Both the position numbers and the translations under genes were made by a program. A stretch of DNA of 64,000 bases from Zygaena filipendulae (lineage: Eukaryota; Arthropoda; Insecta; Lepidoptera; Zygaenidae). This document shows, piece by piece, positions 43,113 to 54,710 of the stretch. Location: positions 4,984,001 to 5,048,000 of the forward strand of contig OU015664.1 of assembly GCA_907165275.2 (NCBI GenBank), given 5' to 3'. How positions within the stretch are numbered: position 1 is the first letter of the stretch; each line of letters opens with the position of its first letter. The notes under the pieces are model-generated. The model was not told the DNA's origin and did not search any database. It worked only from the letters and a program-made list of their open reading frames with translations.

Positions 43113-46100
43113 CTACTGATTTTGTACCATTTGTCTCAATAAAGACAAGTATGAGTAAGTTGTGGTCACAATCTGCAACAGAAAAATAATAATTAAAATA
43201 AACCATGCTTATTCCAAATATATATCCATAGTATCTACTATCTACATATAAAATCTTTGTCCTGACGGATCAACGCACACTGATTGTAGTGACGTGAAAC
43301 GTCGAGGGTGTGTTCTTTATATGACGTAGGCATCCGATAAGAATGGATTTTTAAAATTCAACGCCTAAAGGGGTGAAAAGGGGGGCAAAGTTTGTATGGA
43401 ACAATTCCGCGGAAACTCCGAAATTTAATCGCGAGTGAAACCACTCGGGACAGCTAGTATATGTATATAATTATATAATATAATATGTAACGGGTGGAGA
43501 TGACAGTACGACAATGAATGAAAACACCAGTAGTACCTACTTATATATAAGAGTATAATAAAACTATCAAATAATCCCTAATATCGAAATCCCGTGCAAA
43601 ATCAAAATTTCTCATTTATAAAAATTTTCTTCATCCTGTATTGTTTTCCTGGGTAACTAAGTTATCGCGGATAGGTAAACAAACTCCGTATTGTGAAAAT
43701 ACGCCACTTGCAGCGACTTTCAGCGGGCACGGCACCAATCAGATGGCGCCGCGGTTTGGTGAACCAATATTACAAATGGTGTTTTATGTTTATTTTCAAT
43801 TTATGGCCTATTTAGTTTGTACGAAATTTTTTATTTCATTATACTCTATTAAATCAGTATTGCCGGTGTTTTCATTTACCTACTATCGTTTTGTCATCTC
43901 CACTTTGTATGTATATTATATATATTAGGTATAAAATAACTATACTTACTTTAGAAAATGTCATCAGCGTTATATCAGAAAATCCTAATGCAGATAATTT
44001 GCAGGGCTTTTTGGACCTAAAAATAATTAATCCTAATTATAAAACCTATGTTGGATCGTCGATCTGTCGTATCCTATACAAACTGTATAATTTATCCATT
44101 TAGGAATTTAAATATGAATAATGCCGCGGGCAGAAAATGCCGCTGATTGGTATTAATGTTAGGGGCGGCCCACCCCGGGCCCCCTTAGTCCGCCAGTGCA
44201 CGTAGTTTTTACAAACGTTGGCCGTCAGTCACTCGGCAATATAGATTTTCGGGTTTAAACTCGGGTATAAACCCGAAAATACGAGGCTTTTACCGGATTT
44301 AATCCCGAACACCGGATTGATTGGCCATGTATCCTCGACAACAAGTTTAAAAATATTTTTGTTGCTCGCAGTTTCACCTGGGTTTGTCTGGTTTTGCCTT
44401 CGCACGGCACACACCGCAAACTACTACACATACCTACTTACATAGTATCTCGGGATGGATTGAAACACTTTTATTTCGAACTAGCTATCCCCCAAGGTTT
44501 AGTAATTTCGTAGTTCCCGCTGGAATTTCAGGATGAACTAGATATACGTATAAACATCGATTTGAATCACTCTCTCTATTACTGAAAACCGTATGAAAAT
44601 CCATTCGGTAGTTTTTGGTTCATCGCAAACGTTTTATGATAGATTGTGATGGATGTACCGGTGCAAGTGCGCGCTTCACAATAACTACGGAGTACCGACA
44701 GACTGCTCTTTCTCAGCCGATGTAGCTACATACATCACATTCCATTATTTACGGTAGGTAATGAATCTTTGGCACCAAGATCACTAAAATATCTACCCCT
44801 TTCACCGCCATGTTTAAGCCTTAATAAGGCCATTACCTCCAGTGGCATACGCATTTATGCATGATTTCTCTTGGTTTTGGGATTGTTTAATATTAAAGAT
44901 TAGATTGCTTAAAATTTAATCTAATAAATATAAAAGTCAGTGCAGTGGTTCGTTAAAGTAACGTAATATTACGTGTCTGGCCCCAGGAGCACGTCATTTG
45001 TAGATCGTAATGTTACGGGGACGCCGGTGAAAGGGTTAACAGTAGTAACTACCTGTAACGTTTTATCTTCAGTCACAGGAATTCTTTTTATATTAGGAAA
45101 TGTTTTTTACATTTACTGATAAAAATAGAAAAAAAATATTAGTTACCTAGTAATAATAGTCAGAATTAGTTTTTGAAATTTTACGTTACTGTTGTACCAA
45201 AAACAGCGATATGCTGCATCACCTACTTCCATGCTCTGAAAATAATTCAAAGATATACCTAAGAATATTTATAAAAAAAATAAAAGAAATCGATAGTAGA
45301 CAATTTTGAACAGGGTAAGTTTTTGGTATTATTTCTGCAGCATCAGCATTAAAAACTTGATGTCAAAAACTTTGAACAAAAAAATTACTTTCAATTAAAC
45401 TACTTATTTTATATTTTGTTGCAATATTTGTAAGTAGCGTTGGTCACTAAACCCAAGCGCTTATTACACCTAGCAATTTCAGGACACCAATTTAGTGCTC
45501 TAAATCGGATACAATTTAGGGTCGGTGAGTCTCACTGAGAGAGAGAGTGAGTAATCACACAATCATAAATTGTACCCTAAATCGATGTAGGGTACATTTT
45601 AATGTAGTGTGATCACTCGCTCTCTCTCTCATTCACCGACCCTAAATTGGTTTTGTTGTGTTCTTTATTATTCTTAATGCGATTTGGCAAGTCCAAGATA
45701 TTAAACTTTGTTAATAGGTTATGTGACTAAGAGATAACTTGACATGTCGCATAACGCATTATTGAGCAGTAAATAACACAACAAGTTAAAGCAGAAAATA
45801 TTATGTGTAAGTAAAAGTTACACATAATAGAAGCCGTGATAAAGGAAAATTTTAAGAAATGGAACTTTGAAAGAACTTGGTATTCACTTAGATTTTACTT
45901 CTTTTAATTAAAGGTTACCGCCTACACCGCTACTACCGCTACTACCGCCTTGTTATCCTGAAAGCTGAGTTTGGTGCCAACTTTACTTTTTCACATTTAT
46001 GTTTTTGTTGATAGATATTATCTGTATTTAGATGGGCATGATGACAAATATAAAAGACATCATGTATTTTTGGCTTTTTCGAATTATTAAAAAATACTTA

Positions 46101-49100
46101 GAAAAAACGCATTTAAAGTTTAGGAGTGGGAGGTCACGACGTCCTAACTAAGTATTAAAGTGTACCTAGGTGTGATGTCACACGGCATTTCAACTCAATT
46201 TATCGCCGTTATTTATTGATTATGTAAAAATAGGAAAAGTACGTGTCCAATATTTTTTAGTAATCTACAAGATGGACTAAAAATTAAAATTTAGTCATTG
46301 TAATTAAATATTTTAACGTATTTCACCATATCAAAAAGCATTTGTCCTGGCCACGCCAAATAAAATATGCCGCAAAACAACGTCATCACTGTTAAAAAGT
46401 TGACGATAGCTTCATACCCTCCAAATGACTGAAATTCATAATAAATCGCAATTTATCATCTGCGTCTACTTAATATAGTAGGTAATAATAAAAAAAATCT
46501 CTCATGTCGATTCTCACCACAGCCATAAAACCGAAGAAACAAATTTTTACTGACGTGAGCGATACAACGAACAACATGTTTATGCCAAAAACTTCAGATA
46601 GTGTATCTGATAATCTGCAAAAAATTTCGTAAATCATTCGAGGCTTTTCTTATAACAAAAAAAAAATGAGTCCAGGGTTTCCCGTGTAGGAACTTTCAGT
46701 TCACTGCGCCAATGTATTATGAATTCTGAATCTTAGAACTGTAATTGTAGCTTATTATAGGTATACTTGTTAACTTTAAAAGTAGTAATGGTGCAATTTT
46801 TGTAGCTGTTTATAGAAAACATTCTACCTACAGTGACTCTCTTGCTGCCTATCGTTAGATAATATGATTTATACAAAAAAGATTAGTCTACACCATAGTC
46901 TACAAACTAGAGATTTTTACAATTTTAGGGTGAGATACCTACATTATCTTACCCATTTTTTAAAATGAAAGTTTGGAATTTCGATAGTTACTTACTCGTA
47001 TGTATTATGCAAATGAATTAAAATGATGCCACTTCAGGCGAGACTTTTAGGTAGCCAAATGTTAGATATTTTGTTTCTTGAACAAAAATTGATGCTAAAG
47101 GTGAAGATCTCTAGTCGGAAACTTCTAATTTAACTGTTAATATGTCATACTAAAATTTTCACCTCATCGTTATCTGGTGCTTTTTGATAATATCGTTTAG
47201 GCTTTGCACCATCATCGTTTCCTTTAACGCGGTCTGATCTGGCGTTTCGAAATATTTTCGAGGTTTGAACAAGTTTTCTAAATCGAATTGAATCAATGCA
47301 AAAAGTATTGTTATATTGTATAACAAGTTTGCGACGAATATATCGCACGTTATGTGCACACACATGTGAAACAGGCCCGCTGAAAATTAAGTAAGAAATT
47401 ATGTATACCTACTTATATAAAAATAGATAAATTACCTACATAACAAGACCATCTTGGCGATTTATCGTGGTCTTAAAATAGAATTTTTTAATAAGTATGT
47501 AACCGATCGGATAATATTTCAGTATAAGATTGATTAATTGCATTAAGTGATAGCCCTAAGGCATAGAAAATAAGAGCACAATGAAGCCATTTCAACTCAA
47601 CAAGTTACGCTAAAAAGCCGAGAAGACTATAAAGGTAAGGGTATGTATGGGCATAGTTACGGCGGGTATAGGTACAAGATCGGGTACAGGTACAGGTATA
47701 GCTACGGGTAAGTATACGGGTATGGGTACAGGTACAGGTACGAGTATTTCTGACACACGGATAAATGCATACTATTTGTTTTGTGATACGTGCGTCTCAC
47801 AAGAAGTAATTTTGGTGTAGTTCCACACCACATCTATTTATAAGTTTTGTGCTTCAATTGTGAAAATGGAATCCTGAAGAACGTAACCGTGAGTTTGTAC
47901 CTACCTGTAAGTCTGGAATTAATGAGGTATTTGGGTGCATCCGGACATGTTAGGCTAAGGTCACACTATAGGTGCCTAGCTTAGAGATAAACTAGGAGCT
48001 ATGTTTGTGTACAATAAACACAGTGGTCACATACAAGGTTACTACCTTAGTGACACACAATTCACTTTCGAGCCGTCTGTTGATGAGAACAGAACAAATG
48101 TCACTCTGCAAACTAAAAAAAATAATAAAGTTCCATATCAAAGTTGTTGGATACCTGATATAAACCTTTTAAGATCTCAGACATGACGAATTCGAACATT
48201 TGTATGAGGAATTTAGATAGACGATAATTTAAGCGAATAATTATGACGATAAGTTTTTGTTGGTGTTTCCATTTCGAAAACTGCACTTCACTAGGTGACT
48301 TACAAAAATAACCAACACGTTCGTTTGCTACGCGCGTTGCTTGCAGTGTGAGCTTACAGCTGCGAGAGTAGGTATGCATAATATTATGTCTGTTCACTAG
48401 GATTCCACTCAGCGAGTAGCACGGCTCTTATCAGTAAGAAAAGCTATTTGTAGTGTGGCCTTAGCCTTAGGTTAATATTGAACTGTGTCGGCGATACCGA
48501 TTTCTTTTGTCACCACTATAATGGATGCTCACCACTATAATGCATTTTTTGTCTTCAGCATTAGACAAAGTTACGGTTATTTACAAACAAACATTTTTTT
48601 ATAATTAAACGGTGACATACAGGATGTAAAGTTAAACGAGGGACTTATTCAAGTCCTTGATAGTTCTATTATCTGGATATTATCTAATATAATTAATTAT
48701 CTATAAAAACGGCAAAAAATCATGTGTCTATTGTATGAGAGCCCCCTTCAATATTTGTTTTATTTTAATTTAATATTTATTTTTAAAGTGAATTAACTAA
48801 AATATATTCTGTGAGTATTTCAAGCGTCTACTTGTTGCCGTTATCAATATCGAGCAAACACGAGCAAAAAATCACGTTTGTTGTATTAATATTTATTTTA
48901 TTTTGTTTTTTAGTATTTGTTGTAATAGCGACAACAGAATTCCTACCTACAACAACTGTGAAAATTTCAACTGACTAACTATCACGATTCATGAAATACA
49001 GCCTGGTGACAGACGTACAGACGGACGGACGGACAGCAAAGTCTTAGTAATAGGGTCCCTTTTTACCCTTTGGGAACGGAACCCTAAAAAATAAAGAAAA

Positions 49101-50357
49101 CCTACAATAAAAATGTGAGTTCACTCGGGTGAGTGACTTTTGCATTTTATCTGTTAGAGCGCCAGCTACAATAAAAAGCAAAAGGGCTCTGAATTACTTC
49201 GAGGCAGTCGCGCGGGTACTTAGTAGGTACTTACCACTAAAGGTCTCCAAAAAATATGTCATAGCGTATTTCCAAGCACAATTGATTTCAAAAGGATAGT
49301 ACTGTTTTAATGGAAATAGATAAACTGAGTCGTTACCCTTCAAATCGATATAGATTTTTTTCAATAACGGAGCCGATAAAAATATCGTAAGTGCTCCACA
49401 AGTTAAATAGAAATATGCTGAAAGAATAACAACTAGTAGGTCAGTATATGTTCGTGTGAATTCGGTGTCAAGCCCGCTTGTGTCTGCCCACTTAGGTTGC
49501 TCTGCTCACGACGAGCTCGTGGTGGGAGTGGACTTAACCCATCTACACATGGCATCTGCTCCATATTTGACTTGTCACCGAATTCAACCGATCAGTAGTA
49601 GCACAAGCCAATAGCCAAGATCCCATCATCAGATCCCGACTTGGTGGCAATAGGACCTAAGTTGGACTATTCAAACAAATCGGTCCAACCGTCTTCGAGT
49701 ATTCGCGTAACAAACATACAAAAAAAAACAACATTCAGACGAAATGAGAACCTCCACCTTTTTGGGAAGTCGGTTAAAAAAATTACATCGTCTGTTTACT
49801 AATTTACCTATTATTTAATTTTATAGTAATCATTATTATTTGGAGGTACTTGCTTTCATTAAATATATTAATTTTCCGTGGCCAAGATTTCGTAACTTTA
49901 ATTTTTTTCTCATATTCTTGCGTTTCAGTTTTCAAAATTTGTCCAATTTCTGCAATCAATTCTTTTATTTTATCTTTTTTTAATATAATAACTCCAATTT
50001 TAATATGATCTGTAAATGTATGAAATAGTGGTTGTAATAAAATTCATTAATTATTTTACCTAAAATAATATAATGTATAGTATAGGTACACTTACATTCC
50101 AAAAACGAGAGAATACTGGGGACAGCGAGTGCAAAATCCATCATATTTACGTTATTTCCTTGACAAGAAATAACGAAAGCCAACTGGCTTAAAAACATTA
50201 ATGAACCAATTATAAGGAAAACGATAAGTCTTCCATATCTACCAAAAAAACTGTTTTTAGTATTGTCATATAAACGCAACCCAATTATTTCAACCAGTTT
50301 TATTTGTCGAATAAGTGACTTTTTGCCACTGATATGAGAGTTTACTAAATCATCCAT
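43113..50357 (-). CDS. odorant receptor, OR-C (7tm_6 family)
   Basis: Nine exons on the minus strand join to 410 codons plus stop: 50357-50096, 50009-49854, 49417-49235, 47379-47163, 46614-46518, 46428-46327, 45235-45147, 44016-43950, 43172-43113. Phases equal those of OR-A and OR-B. Intron 2 begins GCAAGT (AAA|GCAAGT), a GC-AG intron, while the others are GT-AG. The protein starts MDDLVNSHISGKKSL. It keeps LSDTLSEVFGINMLF, IFYLAWPGQMLFDM, VGDAAYRCFWY, PCKLSALGFSDIT and the tail IVTTTYSYLSLLRQM. It is clearly the oldest branch of the trio, since exons 1-4 are only moderately similar to the others. Expected role: ligand-tuning subunit of an OR/Orco channel in olfactory neurons. The ligand cannot be told from sequence, and no inactivating change is seen. 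Confidence 0.92.
44245..44280. repeat. 13-bp perfect inverted repeat
   Basis: ATTTTCGGGTTTA (44245-44257) and TAAACCCGAAAAT (44268-44280) pair around a 10-nt loop, in OR-C intron 7. Confidence 0.75.
45512..45649. repeat. 138-bp foldback with GA/CT tracts
   Basis: Outer arms CAATTTAGGGTCGGTGA (45512-45528) and TCACCGACCCTAAATTG (45633-45649) are perfect. Farther in, GAGAGAGAGAGTGAGTAATC ACAC faces GTGTGATCACTCGCTCTCTC with few mismatches. A further internal pair, TGTACCCTAAATCGATGTAG GGTACA, forms the centre. It lies in OR-C intron 6. It is probably a foldback MITE; a structured intronic RNA is a weaker alternative. Confidence 0.75.
47640..47750 (+). repeat. minisatellite of GGTACA/GGGTAT units
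   Basis: A run of imperfect six-base units (GGTACAGGTACAGGTATAGC and similar) lies in OR-C intron 3. Confidence 0.75.
47953..48466. mobile_element. Harbinger-like MITE, 514 bp, TTA target duplication
   Basis: Left end GGCTAAGGTCACACTATAGG and the reverse complement of the right end GGCTAAGGCCACACTACAAA match over about 17 bases with two changes. TTA flanks both ends (47950-47952 and 48467-48469). A three-base TWA duplication is the hallmark of PIF/Harbinger elements. The interior has a 61-codon frame with no known domain. It lies in OR-C intron 3. Confidence 0.72.
49443..49785 (+). repeat. composite repeat, truncated copy
   Basis: A partial module R (TTCGGTGTCAAGCCCGCTTG to CCGATCAGTAGTAGCACAAG) is joined to the last part of module S (AAGATCCCATCATCAGATCC to CCTTTTTGGGAAGTCGGTTA). 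It sits in OR-C intron 2, close to the GC donor. Confidence 0.7.
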
Positions 50358-50599
50358 GGCTACCGTCTGTTAGTATTCGATCACAAAAAATGATAAACCT
50401 AAAACAACATACACGTAATAAAGTCAATATTGCTGTTAGATATAGGTAATTCCAACAAAATATTTCTATGAAAATGTCATGTTTAATGTCTTTATTTACT
50501 TTTGAAAATTATTTAACTAAGGCAATAGTAGGGATATGCTATTTGATTCAAAATTATATTGTATTTATGTTATAGGCTAGGCATTTGACCACAGTTTAC

Positions 50600-50872
50600 C
50601 TGGTGTTAAGGGAGTGTGGTTGAAGATTGTAAACACACCTACTGTTTTGGGAACTGGGTTTCAAGTGAGGCTGCCGGAGCACACTGTTAGCGACTGTGCT
50701 TGGCGGCAGATTTTCAACTTAAAGGTGGTAACTAGCCAGCTGGGCACTAGAAAGTGCCCTACCACCATGCCATGGTTTCCCCACGATGTTTTCCTTCACC
50801 ATCATCTCAAGCTCATTCTTAGGGTTAGACGGCGTTTGATCCGAACGCACCAACCATTGAGCTATATACGTA
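50600..50872 (-). repeat. tRNA-derived SINE
   Basis: On the minus strand the head TAGCTCAATGGTTGGTGCG is a good Pol III box A, and GGATCAAACGCC a box B-like element. The body contains GATGGTGAAGGAAAACATCG TGGGGAAACC, a string typical of lepidopteran SINEs. There is no clear A tail. Confidence 0.6.
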
Positions 50873-50884
50873 TAATCGAAAATT

Positions 50885-51160
50885 GCTATTCCGAATTTCC
50901 GCAGGAACTCTGATAAAAGTAGCCTAATTTACTCTTTATAACATCATCTATCTACCAATGTAAGTCTTGTCAATATTGGTTCAACCTAATTGTTCTGAGG
51001 TTCAACCATTTCGGAGGTTAGCCCGAATGACAGACAGACTGACAAAAATTTTAAGAATTAGTTTCTTGTAAAAAATACCGTATAAATACTTTCTCATGCA
51101 TTTAGTAAAAAACTGAAATTTTACATTATAAACAGACACTTCAATTTTATTTAAGTATAT
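50885..51160 (-). repeat. Helitron-related repeat, family T, reversed
   Basis: This is the reverse complement of the 16468-16780 block: it begins GGAACTCTGATAAAAGTAGC and ends TAAACAGACACTTCAATTTT. Confidence 0.6.
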
Positions 51161-51194
51161 GGTATAATTAAATATTATATGGATATATCTTCTA

Positions 51195-51664
51195 TCTATA
51201 CTTATAATAAAACTGTAGAGAGGTCAATTCTGTTCATATATTCAAAATTAATATTGGAGGATGAATGGTGATCGATACTGATGCCAAAAATGCAATCAGA
51301 ATTTTTTTTGTCTGTCTGTCTGTGCACGCATGGGTCAAAAACTACTGAAGGAATTTTAACCAAACTTGGTACGATTGCAGTAGTCCATACTACTGGGCAG
51401 GTTATAGGCTATATAACATAACGCTAAGACACACAGGAGCTGAGCAGTGACGATAAATTTGAAGCAAGTCGGATGAAAATGCGCTTTCGAGCTCTTAGAA
51501 TCCTCGCATACGTTTACTCAATCTCGCAAAAACGGCTGAACGGATTTGGATGAAATTTGGCATGCACGTTGCTGTGTACAGAGAAGGACATAGGGTACTT
51601 TTTATCCCGGAATTCCCGCGGGAACTCCGAAATTACCGCGGGTGAAACCGCGGGGCACAGCTAG
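51195..51664 (+). mobile_element. Helitron-like element, about 470 bp
   Basis: It starts TCTATACTTATAATAAAACT. The second half (from CGCAAAAACGGCTGAACGGA) matches the short Helitron-like elements. It ends in the perfect stem-loop CCGCGGGTGAAACCGCGG plus GGCACAGCTAG. The first half (TCAAAAACTACTGAAGGAAT) occurs nowhere else that I noticed, so this is a longer family with the same 3' end. Confidence 0.68.
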
Positions 51665-51955
51665 TACTATAATAAAAGAGTAGAATCCGCGATTCTGTAC
51701 ATTGAATATTTTTAAAAAAAATTGACAGGGGGCGATAAAAGAGAGTAACCAACCACAAAAAAAGTTTTTAAATTCTTTTCTGTCTGTCTGTCCGCGATTA
51801 TCTCCGAATCTATCTACTGAACGGATTGACATGCGGTTTTCACAGGTAGATTAAGCTTAGCCTGGAGGTACATATAGGCTTTGTCGGATGTCGGAAAAAA
51901 AATTGTTACATAAAAACGTTTCACGCGGGTGAAACCGCGGGGCACATCTAGTATT
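51665..51955 (+). mobile_element. second Helitron-like element, head to tail with the previous one
   Basis: The block AAAAGAGTAGAATCCGCGAT to CACGCGGGTGAAACCGCGGG GCACATCTAG follows immediately. The same element, with an insertion, is at 55636-56208. Helitrons often insert next to one another, which explains the tandem arrangement. Confidence 0.65.
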
Positions 51956-52261
51956 ATAATACATATATAGATTTAACATACCTACACGACAGCAGCTACC
52001 TGCAAGTTATACGATGAGCTGATATAAAATAATATGTGTAACTAACTCTTGACTATTATACGAATAATATTCACTTGGGAAAGAGGCCGCTTGAAATACA
52101 TCCAATATTATATCTATAATATCTACTAATTAAAACTTGCATAACATAATAATTAATGAACATGAATAAATTGTATGCAAATTTCCTAATCAAATGTGTA
52201 TAATAAAGTGTTTTAAGTTTATAAAATCTTGCATATAGGAATACTCTTATTTGATGGACTT

Positions 52262-52575
52262 AAAAAATTAAAACTGACTTCCAAAAAATACAAAAATGCA
52301 CTATCTTACTAAAAAGTTAAAAATAAAAAAATAGAATACCAATTTAATACAAAAGACAAGAAATCTCATAATATTATTATTGGTATGTGCTACCACTGAT
52401 CGGTTTGAATTCGGTGCCAAGTCCGCGTGTGTCTGCCCACTTGTAGGGTTACTCTGTTCACGACGAGCTCATGGCGGGAGTGGACGTAGACCATGTACAC
52501 TCCCTATTTGGGTTGTCACCGACTTCAAATCAATCCGTGGTAGCACAAACCAATAATAATATTACGAGTATTTTG
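52262..52575 (+). repeat. composite repeat, module R copy
   Basis: It begins AAACTGACTTCCAAAAAATA and includes TTCGGTGCCAAGTCCGCGTG and GTGGTAGCACAAACCAATAA. It ends soon after the palindrome. Confidence 0.7.
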
Positions 52576-53214
52576 ATAATTCTTTTTTTAATGGAAAGGG
52601 TATCCTACCAACCATATAAGGCTAGTAAAACAGGTAATGATTGATTGTTCACTCACTGATTGTAATCTATGACCATAGGTACCTACATAACTTTTTACAG
52701 AGTAGTCCGACCTCGAAATTGGTCTCATATAAATTTGAAAGAAAAACAATCCTACCCTGAGGGTGGGGAAAATAGGGTGATCTGTTGTTCACTCACATAT
52801 TTTAATGCTGAGTTAAAAGTAATAAAAAATTAAGCGTGTAGTAATTAGAAGATTATAGCCACAAATTTATAAAATAACGACTTTTTAACAAAAAAATTAA
52901 ACCGTCGAAAAAACTGAAAAGCAAAAAATACCTAATAAATCTTTTTTAATTAACTTCAAAAATTAAGTTCTTCGATAATGTAAGTAAACATAAGTAATTA
53001 TGATTCGGCGCCAAGCAATCAAAGGACAAAGTTCACTTAATTTCCCTAAATTTAAAGAGATAACCAAATCAAATTAACAATGCAACATGAAATCTCCAGC
53101 GAATTAAACCTTAACATTCTAAAAATGCGATCTCCCCGCGAACGCCGCGCTCTCGCTTGGGAATTAACATAAGATTTAGTTTAAACTTTTTTTTTTAAAT
53201 AAAATTTTAACCCA

Positions 53215-54237
53215 AAAATTTAAACCTACTAGTTTCCAGAAACACAAAAATACCCCACCCTAAAAGCCTAAAAACAACAAAATACCGATTTAATCCATAA
53301 GACAAATAAATATACACGTAGATCATGGACCATTTAATTGGTCCATGACGTAGATAATAATATCATATTGGTCTGTACTGCCACTGATAGGTTTGAATTC
53401 GGTGACAAGTCTGCTTGTGTCAGCCCGCTTGGGTTGTTTTGTTCACGACGAGCTCCCCTACACGCTCACGCTCACTCACTTGTGATGTGGCGACGCGGGA
53501 GTGAACTTTGTCCATCATCGGTCGTAGGAATATACCTATATGATGTGCTCAGACGAAATAAATTACTTATTTATTTATTTATTTAAACTTTATGCACATC
53601 ATGGTACAAAAGGCGGACTTAATGCCACAGTGGCATTCTCTGTCAGTCAACCTTCATCTGTTATCTGTTATCATCTTCTATTATCTGTGGTATAGTGCAT
53701 TTTTGTGTTTCTGGAAGTCGGTTTTAACAATTGCCATATTGCGTCATCACCATAAACAAAATATTGTTTTTCCCGATGCAGGGACGTTAATTATTGAGGA
53801 GTGCTCCTGGTACTTTACCATCAGTTCCACTTAGCCATATGCAATATGCATTATGAAGAGCATAAATTGTTTAGCAAGCATATTAAAGTAATCGAATCAA
53901 AACCCGGTGGAATATTAAGAAGTTTAACTTCTCCATATGTTGCTTTACGAAAGCAAATTAATATTTTACTAAACATACTCAAATCGCTATAGGTGTAGGT
54001 ACCTATAATATTTGAAGAGTCCTCTCGATTTCTTCAAGATCTCATCATCAGATCAGCAGGTGACAATGGGACCAACTTTAAGTAGATATACTTATAGGTA
54101 CCTACCATTTCAAACAAAAACAGATTTTTCCAAATCAGTCCAACCATCTTCGACTAATCGGTGAACATTTATTACCTATCTACTTAAAAAAAACTTGCAG
54201 CCGAACTCCAGAACCTCCTCCTTTTTGGAAGTCGGTT
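53215..54237 (+). repeat. composite repeat, near-full copy (R plus S)
   Basis: Module R (53215-53730) has an expanded centre with a CACGCTCACGCTCACTCAC run, and a separate local palindrome at about 53324-53348. Module S (about 53770-54237) ends CCTCCTCCTTTTTGGAAGTC GGTTAAAA. It carries one copy of the internal S block where the 25350 copy has two. Confidence 0.7.
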
Positions 54238-54284
54238 AAAAATAAAATATTATGTTCCTAATAGTTCAGTAAAAGAGGCGAAAT

Positions 54285-54373
54285 GAATAAGCAAAATTGT
54301 TCCAGCCGTTCACTCATGTATTTTCCTTGGTAGCGGCATCACGGGTGAACGGCTGGAACAATTTTGCTTATTC
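54285..54373. repeat. perfect 29-bp-stem hairpin
   Basis: Arms 54285-54313 and 54345-54373 are exact reverse complements (GAATAAGCAAAATTGTTCCA and onward), separated by a 31-nt loop. An exact 29-bp stem of ordinary composition implies a recent foldback element or a selected RNA hairpin. Confidence 0.85.
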
Positions 54374-54404
54374 TTTTTTTGTTGTATTTGTTATTATAAG
54401 GAGA

Positions 54405-54600
54405 AGGAGCACATGAAAGAAGTTCGGGAGTCACTGCGGAAACTCCAAAACTCACGCGGGTGAATTTCCGAAACAGTTTGACCGATTTTGACCGGACTTT
54501 CACATGTTATGAGGTTATAAGAAGCAAATTAGGCTACTTTGGAATTACTGAGGGAAATTTCGAAACCCACACGGGTGACACCACGAGGCACAGCTAGTAG
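54405..54600 (+). repeat. Helitron-like fragment
   Basis: It has ACTCACGCGGGTGAATTTCC, GACCGATTTTGACCGGACTT and the end GGTGACACCACGAGGCACAG CTAG, as in 24180-24476 but with a single internal unit. Confidence 0.62.
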
Positions 54601-54629
54601 CTAGTTTATAGATATAATATTCATATAAA

Positions 54630-54710
54630 TTAATTGCACGTTTTACGTAGCACTGCTACATACAACGTGCAATTAAAAGTTTGAAGCTGCTACGGTAGCA
54701 GCTTTAAACT
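54630..54710. repeat. two adjacent hairpins
   Basis: TTAATTGCACGTT (54630-54642) pairs exactly with AACGTGCAATTAA (54664-54676). AGTTTGAAGCTGCTAC (54678-54693) pairs with GTAGCAGCTTTAAACT (54695-54710) with one mismatch. Two hairpins so close to the one at 54285-54373 make this a structure-rich 430 bases. Confidence 0.7.

Noticed and set aside
43641..43928. 95-codon plus-strand frame beside OR-C exon 8
   Set aside because: It is antisense to OR-C intron 8, low complexity at its end and without known domains.
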